This document shows positions 14,291 through 20,658 of a stretch of 24,667 bases of DNA, one piece after another. The stretch is taken from positions 1-24,667 of the forward strand of contig CAZJQP010000078.1 of assembly GCA_964548225.1 (NCBI GenBank). Direction: 5' to 3'. Every line of letters begins with the position of its first letter. The stretch's first letter is position 1. The notes beneath the pieces are model-generated. The model was not told the origin of the DNA. It ran no database searches and was given only the letters and a program-made list of their open reading frames with translations. The position numbers were made by a program, and so were the translations under genes. The DNA comes from CALMEH01 sp964548225 (GTDB lineage: Bacteria; Acidobacteriota; Blastocatellia; Pyrinomonadales; Pyrinomonadaceae).

Positions 14291-15169
14291 CTACTTCTTC
14301 CTGTTTAAGATAAAATCAGCTAATTTTCTCAAAATATTGAGATCGCGGTCAATGTTTTTTAAAACTTCAATCGCTTCTCCATAAACTTTTTTCGCTAATT
14401 CGTTGCTTTTTTCGATTCCGTAAAGGCTCGGATAAGTTGCTTTTTCCGCTTGCAAATCCTTTCCGGCGGTTTTCCCTAAAACTTCCGTTGTCTGCGTTTC
14501 GTCCAACAAATCGTCGGTAATTTGAAACAGCAAACCTAATTTTTCGGCGTAAATCGTAATTGCTTCGAGTTCTTTTTCCGATGCTCCGGCGATAATTGCA
14601 CCGCTTCGCGCCGAAACTGAAATCATCGCGCCGGTTTTGTTTTGATGGATTTTTTCGAGTTCTTCAATCGAAACTTTCACGCCTTCCGAATCCAAATCCA
14701 ACTGCTGTCCGTCAACCATTTTCGCGGCAGAGTTTGCGAGTTCAAAAACCAATTTAACCTTGATTTTATCGGATAAATTCGCGTCTTCGGCAATCGCTTG
14801 AAACGCCAAAGACTGCAAAACATCGCCCGCGAGAATTGCCGTCGCTTCGTCAAATTTTTTATGACAAGTTAAACGCCCACGACGCAAATCGTCGTCGTCC
14901 ATCGCAGGCAAATCGTCGTGAATCAGCGAATATGTATGAATCATCTCAATCGCTGCCGCCGTTTTTAATAAAATCTTTTCATCTGCGCCAAACGCCTTCC
15001 CAACCGCCAAAACAAGCGCAGGACGAAACCGTTTGCCGCCCGCAAAAACGCTCCAACGAACCGCTCGATAAAGTCGTTGCGGAGTGGTTTCTTCCGTTGG
15101 AATCAGCAAATCTAAAGTTTCATCAATCGCCGAACTCGTTTCGGCAAAGAATTTCTCCAAATCTTTCAT
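14291..15169 (-). CDS. ispA: Farnesyl diphosphate synthase (short-chain trans-polyprenyl synthase)
   Basis: Condenses IPP with DMAPP/GPP to farnesyl diphosphate in the cytosol. FPP is the precursor of the undecaprenyl carrier that EPS and peptidoglycan synthesis need. The protein is 292 residues, as in E. coli IspA. It shows the GGKRFRP motif (44-50), the first Asp-rich motif DDLPAMDDDDLRRG (first Asp at 85), and the second, QITDDLLDE (Asp at 219, 220 and 223). Tyr is at the fifth position before the first Asp-rich motif, as in E. coli IspA, which supports FPP rather than longer products. The ATG at 15169 is preceded directly by an in-frame GTG (15172); neither has a good Shine-Dalgarno, and ATG is preferred. 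It sits 5 bp upstream of the TPR/TonB-C gene. The upstream region holds a 145-bp inverted-repeat element. Confidence 0.95.
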   Translation of the reverse strand: MKDLEKFFAETSSAIDETLDLLIPTEETTPQRLYRAVRWSVFAGGKRFRPALVLAVGKAFGADEKILLKTAAAIEMIHTYSLIHDDLPAMDDDDLRRGRLTCHKKFDEATAILAGDVLQSLAFQAIAEDANLSDKIKVKLVFELANSAAKMVDGQQLDLDSEGVKVSIEELEKIHQNKTGAMISVSARSGAIIAGASEKELEAITIYAEKLGLLFQITDDLLDETQTTEVLGKTAGKDLQAEKATYPSLYGIEKSNELAKKVYGEAIEVLKNIDRDLNILRKLADFILNRKK

Positions 15170-15225
15170 CACTTCAAAATTACCAATTCCCGCTTACTGA
15201 TTTCAAAAGCCATCTGCAATAAACC

Positions 15226-15370
15226 GACTGGAGCGCAAGCGTCCCGCTTGCAATGCGTCGCGTTTTTTGCGGCGCAAAGGCGTTTGATTTCCTAAAACTT
15301 TTGAGTAAATCGAGGCTTTTTCGCGTCAAAAACCGACGCTCATTGCAAGCGGGACGCTTGCGCTCCAGTC
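15226..15370. mobile_element. 145-bp element with perfect 30-bp terminal inverted repeats (MITE/BIME-like), copy 1
   Basis: The left end 15226-15255 and right end 15341-15370 are perfect 30-bp inverted copies, starting GACTGGAGCGCAAGCG. Each end is itself palindromic (GCAAGCG, 3 bp, CGCTTGC). A second element with the same ends but a different core is at 20483-20656. It holds no ORF of note and lies in the divergent space between ispA and the next gene. No target-site duplication is apparent. Confidence 0.75.
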
Positions 15371-15387
15371 AAATTCGCAAAATTTTC

Positions 15388-15416
15388 TTGTTATCGGCGG
15401 CGAAAAGGTGTATAAA
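15388..15416 (+). promoter_or_regulatory. Promoter of the 15443 gene
   Basis: TTGTTA (15388-15393, 4/6 match) and TATAAA (15411-15416, 5/6 match) are separated by 17 bp. The ideal Shine-Dalgarno AAGGAGG follows, 8 nt before the ATG at 15443. The promoter starts 18 bp after the inverted-repeat element. Confidence 0.6.
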
Positions 15417-15442
15417 TATTCTAAATTAAGGAGGTCAGAATT

Positions 15443-15898
15443 ATGTTACGAAATAAATTTATGATGCTTTCGGTATTGATATTTTCGTCGGTTTTTTGCG
15501 TTTCGGCACAAACCGCTTCGGACGTGAGCGTTTCCAATCCGCAATTTATCTACGATGTCAACAGAAAATTCAATTTCATTTCCGCTAATTGGACTTCGAG
15601 CGACCGTGCGCCGTTTGGTGTGGAAGTCGTGCAGGAAATCTCCGCCGTTTTCCGCAATAATTCAGCGAAAACAATTAAACGAATTTCGTGGGAATTCATC
15701 ACCTACAAAGACGCGGCGAAAACTAAAATACAATACATCTACACTTCGCGCCACAAAACCGAACTTTTACCCGACACGGAAATCCGCCTCAGCAAAACCG
15801 GACGCTTTTGGGGAAATTCCGCGTTTTTAGAAGCCAAGGTTTTCCGCATCGAATACGCCGACGGCACATTTTGGGATGGCACGAAAACAAAAAATTAA
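15443..15898 (+). CDS. Small secreted protein of unknown function
   Basis: A 151-residue protein with signal peptide MLRNKFMMLSVLIFSSVFCVSAQ, then TASDVSV. The mature part looks like a single beta-sandwich-type domain: alternating segments FGVEVVQEISAVFRNNSAKTI, ISWEFITYKD and EAKVFRIEYADGTFWDG resemble domains that describe flexible tail or chaperone-like immunoglobulin folds, but no family was recognised. It contains no cysteine after the signal. A very strong ribosome-binding site (AAGGAGG) and a good promoter suggest it is well expressed on its own. The next gene is 194 bp downstream, and that gap contains nothing else recognised apart from a possible cassette border at 16059. Confidence 0.8.
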   Translation: MLRNKFMMLSVLIFSSVFCVSAQTASDVSVSNPQFIYDVNRKFNFISANWTSSDRAPFGVEVVQEISAVFRNNSAKTIKRISWEFITYKDAAKTKIQYIYTSRHKTELLPDTEIRLSKTGRFWGNSAFLEAKVFRIEYADGTFWDGTKTKN

Positions 15899-16059
15899 AC
15901 GCAATTTGAGCGTTACGAAAATTCTGCTTTTTTGCAGGCGAAAATTTGTAATTGTTCAATCATTTCAGGTTAGCAATTCCGTTCAATTTATTTAACGGAA
16001 TTTAATTCGGTTCAATACAAAGTTCGGCACTTTCGCTGTTTATGGAACATTCGCCATTG

Positions 16060-16679
16060 TTAAGCGTGATTTAGGAAGTTTTCCTTGTAAATATGAAACG
16101 AAAAATTTTACATCTTTTTATTGCGCTCATTACTTTTATTGTCGGAGTTGATATTTATAGAATTTCAAATCACGAACTTTTACAACTTTGGGTGCGGCAG
16201 GATAATGTTAAAATGCTGTATGGTGAACAGCTATACCAAGAGTTTTCTGTTCATCGCTCTCTAAGCGGCAACTTATTCGTTACCGTGACTGAATATCATC
16301 CTAATGGATTTTCGTGGACGTGGCATTACTTAATTCGTCCGAAAGAATCTACCGCAGAAGTCGCTTTTCAAGGCGAACTTGTAGATTGGCAAGGCAATTA
16401 TGCGAGTGCTTCGCTTCACCAATCGAACGACAAATATGTTTTTAGCGGTTCTGACGACGCTCCCGGACATCGCCTTTATGTTTGCGAATCAGGCGGTTGC
16501 CCTAAAGTTACAGTCGGAAATGATTACGTTGAGTTTCCTTCGGTTGATTACAAAGAGAACGGTGTTATCATTCGTGTTTTCTGGTAATGCCGTGCCGAAC
16601 AAATCAATGGACGCGAGGCGCGGCAGCGACGTTCACAAGATTTAGAGTTGCCCGTGCCGCGCCCGCGTCATCTCAATCG
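16060..16679. mobile_element. Possible solitary integron gene cassette
   Basis: The hypothetical gene 16093-16587 is followed after 6 bp by an attC-like site, and preceded, 28 bp before its ATG, by GTTAAGC (16059-16065), which fits the GTTRRRY core. Circularising the unit at these two points would rebuild an attC whose R' box GTTAAGC pairs better with R'' GCCGAAC (5 of 7) than the GTTAAAC at the present right border (4 of 7). No integrase or other cassette is in the window. Confidence 0.35.
16093..16587 (+). CDS. Membrane-anchored or exported small protein of unknown function
   Basis: A 164-residue protein starting with a basic N terminus and one hydrophobic helix (KILHLFIALITFIVGVDIY, about 4-22), which is either an uncleaved anchor or a signal. 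The rest appears to be one beta-rich domain with many aromatics (YHPNGFSWTWHYLIRP) and two cysteines in CESGGC (131 and 136) that could form a disulfide outside the cytoplasm. No family was recognised. The ribosome-binding site is weak. The gene sits between a possible integron core site and an attC-like site and may be a captured cassette gene. It is convergent with hslO. Confidence 0.75.
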   Translation: MKRKILHLFIALITFIVGVDIYRISNHELLQLWVRQDNVKMLYGEQLYQEFSVHRSLSGNLFVTVTEYHPNGFSWTWHYLIRPKESTAEVAFQGELVDWQGNYASASLHQSNDKYVFSGSDDAPGHRLYVCESGGCPKVTVGNDYVEFPSVDYKENGVIIRVFW

Positions 16680-16685
16680 TTAAAC
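16594..16685 (+). other. attC-like recombination site (also a hairpin between convergent genes)
   Basis: Order of boxes: R'' GCCGAAC (16594-16600), spacer, left arm GACGCGAGGCGCGGCA (16610-16625), 29-nt loop, right arm TGCCGCGCCCGCGTC (16655-16669), spacer, R' GTTAAAC (16679-16685). The arms pair completely except for one unpaired A at 16616 in the left arm. This is the same place as the extrahelical base in known attC sites such as that of aadA cassettes, as are the AACAA-TCAAT and TCTCAATCGTT contexts. R'' deviates from RYYYAAC at one base. The right core overlaps the hslO stop codon. It may simply serve as a terminator hairpin. Confidence 0.5.
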
Positions 16686-17573
16686 AGTTTCCGTTTCTAA
16701 AATCTTTCGCAAATTGTCTTCATTCAAACGATAAACTTCGTTGCAGAATCCACAGGTCATTGTTGCGCCTTTGTCTTCTTCGAGCATTGATTGGACTTCC
16801 TGTTTGCCGAGCGAAGCGATAAGCCCGACGGCGCGTTCAAACGAGCAGTTGCATTGAAAACGGACGTTTTTTTCGCCCAAAATTTCGTAATCAATAATGC
16901 CGAGCGTCATTTTCAGAAGGTCTTCGGGCGTTGCGCCTTTTTTGATTTCGTCGGTCAGAAGCGGCGCGTGGAGAATTGTATCTTCAATCATCACAGCAAT
17001 ATTCGGATTTGCCGTCGGAAGCATCTGAATCATCACGCCGCCCGCGCAATGAACGTAAGGTTCTTCTGCTTGAAGCAAAACACTGAGCAAAACGGCGGAC
17101 GGAATTTGTTCGCTTTTCATCAGATAATCGGCAAAATCTTCGGCGATTTCGCCCGATTCAATCGGCACGCTTCCGACGTAAGGTTCGCGGTGCAAACCGA
17201 TTTCAAACCCCGATTCACGAATAACATAAAACATTCCTTTGCCGACAATTCCGGCGACATCAAAACTGCCGTCCGATTTTTGCGGCAAATCGGCAAGCGG
17301 ATTTTTCACATAACCGCGCACTTTTCCGTCTTCCAAAGTTTCGGCGATAATGCCTTCGATTTCGCCTTCAGCTTCAATTTTTACCGTCAAACGGTCAAAT
17401 TCTTTGAGGCTCGCGCCCATCAGCAAAGTTCCCGTCAAAACGCGACCGAGCGCGGCGGAAGCAGTCGGCGAAGTTTGGTGTCGGCGCACTGATTCGCGCA
17501 CGGTGTCGGTAGTAATTGCCGCCATCACGCGCACGGTTGCATCTGCCGCTAATCCGTGAATAAGTTTGTCCAT
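16680..17573 (-). CDS. hslO: Hsp33 redox-regulated chaperone
   Basis: A cytosolic holdase chaperone turned on by oxidative unfolding. The ATG at 17573 gives 297 residues starting MDKLIHGLAADATVRVMAAITTDTV, which is typical for the family. The upstream extension to 17612 is not. The N-terminal domain includes the conserved region LGRVLTGTLLMGASLK (42-57). The C-terminal zinc redox switch is complete: CNC at 241-243 and CGFC at 274-277, so all four zinc-binding cysteines are present. The gene is alone, divergent from nrdJ, and convergent with the hypothetical cassette gene. Its TAA stop codon coincides with the right core of the attC-like site. It has no functional link to the EPS locus. Confidence 0.96.
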   Translation of the reverse strand: MDKLIHGLAADATVRVMAAITTDTVRESVRRHQTSPTASAALGRVLTGTLLMGASLKEFDRLTVKIEAEGEIEGIIAETLEDGKVRGYVKNPLADLPQKSDGSFDVAGIVGKGMFYVIRESGFEIGLHREPYVGSVPIESGEIAEDFADYLMKSEQIPSAVLLSVLLQAEEPYVHCAGGVMIQMLPTANPNIAVMIEDTILHAPLLTDEIKKGATPEDLLKMTLGIIDYEILGEKNVRFQCNCSFERAVGLIASLGKQEVQSMLEEDKGATMTCGFCNEVYRLNEDNLRKILETETV

Positions 17574-17722
17574 AGTTTCTTTAGTTTCGGAAATTCGGGC
17601 GCAAAAAGTCAAATTTCACAAGCACAGAAAAATTTTTATCTCCTTTTATAAAAAAGATAAAACCCGCAAACCTAAGAAATTACTTTAACTTACGCGACAT
17701 TTGGTTGGAAATTTTTCAGAAG

Positions 17723-17738
17723 CCACAAGATATTGTGT
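17723..17738 (+). promoter_or_regulatory. Candidate NrdR box
   Basis: CCACAAGATATTGTGT matches the NrdR consensus ACACWATATATWGTGT at 14 of 16 positions. It lies just before the -35 element of the nrdJ promoter, and NrdR is the usual repressor of ribonucleotide reductase genes. A clear second box at the usual helical spacing was not found. Confidence 0.5.
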
Positions 17739-17746
17739 TTTTTTTG

Positions 17747-17776
17747 TTGACAAGCGGTTTTGAGTTGCGGTATATT
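17747..17776 (+). promoter_or_regulatory. Promoter of nrdJ
   Basis: A perfect -35 TTGACA (17747-17752) and TATATT (17771-17776, 5/6 match) are separated by 18 bp. The leader is about 150 nt. It ends in a 6-bp hairpin (GCGTCT-loop-AGACGT) right before the Shine-Dalgarno AAAGGAG (17914-17920). The rest of the 358-bp hslO-nrdJ gap holds no ORF, and no cobalamin riboswitch was recognised in it. Confidence 0.65.
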
Positions 17777-17931
17777 TCAATTCGCTGAGAGAAAAATACA
17801 ATTCAAATTCTAGTAGCGAGAAACTGAAAAGTTCATTAACCCCGCATTTCAAAATGCACATATAAAGTTATAAAATTAAACTAAACGAGAGATTGCGTCT
17901 TTATAGACGTATTAAAGGAGATTGATTGATT

Positions 17932-20484
17932 ATGAGCACAGTCTTTGAGCCTGTCGCGTCGGGCGAGGTTGCCGTCAAAAACGGTAATGGCAATGGAAAC
18001 GGAGCAACTGCAACATCGCGCAAACGCGAAATTAAACCCATCGGTTTAAACGGTCAGAAAGTCATCAGCAAGCGTTATTCGTTGAAAGATGTCAACGGTG
18101 AAGCACTCGAAACGTGGGAAGATATTGTGCGCCGCGTCGTCGGTCACGTTTCAAAAGCGGAAACTGATTCGGTCAAGCGCGATTATTTTTACGATTCGAT
18201 GACCGAAGTAATGCTCAACCGCGAATTCGTGCCGAATACTCCTTGTTTAGTTAATGCAGGCAAGCCGAAAGGTCAGCTTGCCGCTTGTTTTGTGCTGAAT
18301 GTGCCGGATTCAATCAACGGCATTATGGAACACGCGCAGAATGTGGCGATTATTCACCAAACCGGCGGCGGAACGGGAATGACTTACGAATTTTTGCGCC
18401 CCGCAGGTTCGATGGTTAATTCGACACGCGGCGTGGCTTCGGGTCCGGTTTCGTTTATGAATATCGTCAATGGCACGACCGAAGTTGTCAAACAAGGCGG
18501 TGTGCGGCGCGGCGCGAATATGGGCATTTTGAGTATCAAACATCCTGATGTTCTGCGTTTTATTCACGCGAAAAACGACCAGCATTCATTGACCAATTTC
18601 AATATTTCCGTAACTGTAACCGACGATTTTATGGCGGCGGTTGATGCGAAAACTTGGTTTCAAACCGAATTTGACGGTGAAGCGTGGGAACAGACGGTTT
18701 TTGACCCTGTAACAAACGCGGATTATGCTGTTTATCGTCGTCCTGACGGTTCGACCGCGACATTTGCAGATAAATTGGCGTTTGAAACGGCAGATTTGTC
18801 GGATTGCACCATCGAAAATCCGCCTGCGCCCGGATTGGTTTATGCGCCGGACATCTGGAATCGCATCATCGCTTCGGCGCACAAATACGCCGAGCCGGGA
18901 ATTATCTACATTGATGAAGTCAACAAACATAACCATATGATTTCAACGATGGGAAAAATTCACGCTTGCAATCCGTGCGGCGAACAGATGCTTCACTTTA
19001 ATAATTCGTGCAATTTGGGTTCGATTGACGTGGCAAAGTTTTATAAAAAAGTCGGCGACGGAACGAATGCCGACGAATGTGTTGATTGGGCGCGTCTGGC
19101 GCGTGCGACGCATCTTTGCACACAGTTTTTAGATAACGTCGTTGACGCAGGACATTTTCCGCTTCCCGAAATTGATGATGTCGTCAAACGAACTCGTCCG
19201 GTCGGACTCGGAATTATGGGCTTTGCGGATTTGTGTCTCGCGCTGAAAGTTACTTACGGCGAGCAAGATTCGATTGAGTTGATGGAAAAAGTTATGGGCT
19301 TTATTCGTCGTGAAGCGTGGATGATGTCTTTGCGTTTGGGCGCGGAAAAAGGAACTTTCCCCGAACTCGAAGGCAACCGCGAATCTTACGCGAAATTCCT
19401 TTACGACGAAATCGGCATTCCGCGTGATATGCCTTTAACGCCCCGTAATTATGAAGTTACGACGATTGCGCCGACGGGAACGATTTCGCTGGTTGCCGAA
19501 ACTTCGTCGGGCATCGAACCGAATTTTTCGTGGGCTTACGTCCGCCGCGACACGCTTGGCGAACGCCATTATGTTCACACATTGGCGGCGCAAGCACTCG
19601 GTATTGATGTTGACCAATCGAACGAAGAATCAATCAAAGCGGCGGCAAATTACGTTGTCGAAAATATTGATAAATTGCCGGCGTATTTTATTTCGGCGAT
19701 GGACATTACTTCGCATCAGCACGTTCAGGTTTTGGCGGCGGCACAGAAGCACGTTGACAATTCGATTTCAAAAACCTGCAACGGCGCGGCTGATGATACG
19801 GTCGAATCGGTTGATAAACTTTATCGTATGGCGAAAGATTTGGGTTGCAAAGCCGTCAGCTATTACCGCGATGGAAGCCGCGAAGGACAGGTTTTGACTT
19901 CGATGAAAGCGGAAGAAAAGAAAGAGGAAGAAATTCATACGACGGAAGACACGGTTGGGCAAGATAAAGAATTTGTCGTGGTTGAAAAGCAGAAAGATGC
20001 GATGCAACACATCGAGCGTCCGCGTGAATTACAAGGTTCGACGTGGCGAATTCCGTTCGACGGCGTAAATCTTTATGTTACGGTCAATCATAACGGCGAA
20101 AAGGTTTTGGAAGTTTTTGCGACCGGACCGATTTCCGAAGGTGTCGGCTTGCTTGCTTCAAGAATGCTTCGCGGCGGTTTTGATGCGAAGGAAGTTTCGC
20201 GCAGTTTGAACAAAGTAACCGGAACACACGCCGTTTGGTTTAACGAACGTCTGCTGACTTCGCCCGAACAAGCGATTGCCGAATGTCTGCTTTTGATTGA
20301 CCGCAGATTAAAAAATATGCCGCAATCAGAACGCGCAATCAGCAAAATGGAAACTGCAACGGTGGTTGATAATTCGCCGAAAATGGGCAGTTTAATCGGC
20401 GAATGTCCAGAATGCAAAGGACAGCTCGAACACGCTTCGGGTTGCGATTTCTGCCGCGATTGCGGGTATTCAAAATGTAAATGA
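17932..20484 (+). CDS. nrdJ: Class II (adenosylcobalamin-dependent) ribonucleotide reductase
   Basis: Reduces ribonucleotides to deoxyribonucleotides using adenosylcobalamin, independent of oxygen. Length from ATG is 850 residues. An in-frame TTG at 17926 lies 5 nt from GGAG, against 11 nt for the ATG, so it remains possible. A short tail with four Asn-Gly pairs (17-24) precedes the catalytic region. Class II features: FVPNTPCLVN, then AACFVL with the redox Cys119, the loop HQTGGGTGMTYEFLRPAGS, and the active-site motif NPCGE (N347, C349 for the thiyl radical, E351). The redox partner is C360 in NNSCNLG. The C terminus has a Cys-rich zinc-ribbon-like tail with six Cys (825-849: CPEC, CDFC, CGYSKC) that probably handles disulfide shuttling, as in other long NrdJ. 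Its promoter and a candidate NrdR box are directly upstream. The stop codon overlaps an inverted-repeat element. Confidence 0.96.
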   Translation: MSTVFEPVASGEVAVKNGNGNGNGATATSRKREIKPIGLNGQKVISKRYSLKDVNGEALETWEDIVRRVVGHVSKAETDSVKRDYFYDSMTEVMLNREFVPNTPCLVNAGKPKGQLAACFVLNVPDSINGIMEHAQNVAIIHQTGGGTGMTYEFLRPAGSMVNSTRGVASGPVSFMNIVNGTTEVVKQGGVRRGANMGILSIKHPDVLRFIHAKNDQHSLTNFNISVTVTDDFMAAVDAKTWFQTEFDGEAWEQTVFDPVTNADYAVYRRPDGSTATFADKLAFETADLSDCTIENPPAPGLVYAPDIWNRIIASAHKYAEPGIIYIDEVNKHNHMISTMGKIHACNPCGEQMLHFNNSCNLGSIDVAKFYKKVGDGTNADECVDWARLARATHLCTQFLDNVVDAGHFPLPEIDDVVKRTRPVGLGIMGFADLCLALKVTYGEQDSIELMEKVMGFIRREAWMMSLRLGAEKGTFPELEGNRESYAKFLYDEIGIPRDMPLTPRNYEVTTIAPTGTISLVAETSSGIEPNFSWAYVRRDTLGERHYVHTLAAQALGIDVDQSNEESIKAAANYVVENIDKLPAYFISAMDITSHQHVQVLAAAQKHVDNSISKTCNGAADDTVESVDKLYRMAKDLGCKAVSYYRDGSREGQVLTSMKAEEKKEEEIHTTEDTVGQDKEFVVVEKQKDAMQHIERPRELQGSTWRIPFDGVNLYVTVNHNGEKVLEVFATGPISEGVGLLASRMLRGGFDAKEVSRSLNKVTGTHAVWFNERLLTSPEQAIAECLLLIDRRLKNMPQSERAISKMETATVVDNSPKMGSLIGECPECKGQLEHASGCDFCRDCGYSKCK

Positions 20485-20656
20485 CTGGAGCGCAAGCGTC
20501 CCCGCTTGCAACGCCGTCTCGAAGAGCGACGTAAAGCGTTAATAAAAAATCAGGTTTGAGTTAATGGAATTTTCTTCATATGCTCAAACCTGATTTTTAT
20601 TAACGCTTTTTTCGCGTTCCGCACTCATTGCAAGCGAGGACGCTTGCGCTCCAGTC
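20483..20656. mobile_element. 174-bp element with the same terminal inverted repeats (copy 2)
   Basis: Left end 20483-20513 and right end 20626-20656 match the ends of the element at 15226-15370 (starting GACTGGAGCGCAAGCG) with small changes. The core is unrelated to that of copy 1 and contains a long hairpin (20533-20610). The element fills the space between the TGA stop of nrdJ and the stop of the convergent gene almost exactly; its first two bases are the last two of the nrdJ stop codon. Confidence 0.75.
20533..20610. terminator. Bidirectional terminator-like hairpin
   Basis: The stem of 27 bp (20533-20560 paired with 20583-20609, one bulged base) has a 22-nt loop. The arms begin AAAGCGTTAATAAAAAA and end in CTCAAACC. 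A run of T follows the stem on the plus strand and A-rich DNA precedes it, so it may stop transcripts from both nrdJ and the convergent gene. Confidence 0.7.
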
Positions 20657-20658
20657 GT

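Noticed and set aside
15987..16065. Complete second attC upstream of the 16093 gene (ATTTAAC ... GTTAAGC)
   Set aside because: The two core boxes fit the consensus, but the sequence between them lacks complementary L arms, so only the GTTAAGC core is used, as a possible cassette border.
16791..17492. Long open frame on the plus strand antisense to hslO
   Set aside because: Hsp33 on the minus strand has all family motifs; the antisense frame has no recognisable domain or ribosome-binding site and is a codon-bias shadow.
17765..17780. Second NrdR box over the nrdJ -10 element
   Set aside because: Only about half of the consensus positions match, mainly because of the TATATT of the promoter itself.
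17574..17931. Cobalamin riboswitch ahead of nrdJ
   Set aside because: No B12-box-like sequence or large fold was recognised; the leader is too short and AT-rich for a typical one.
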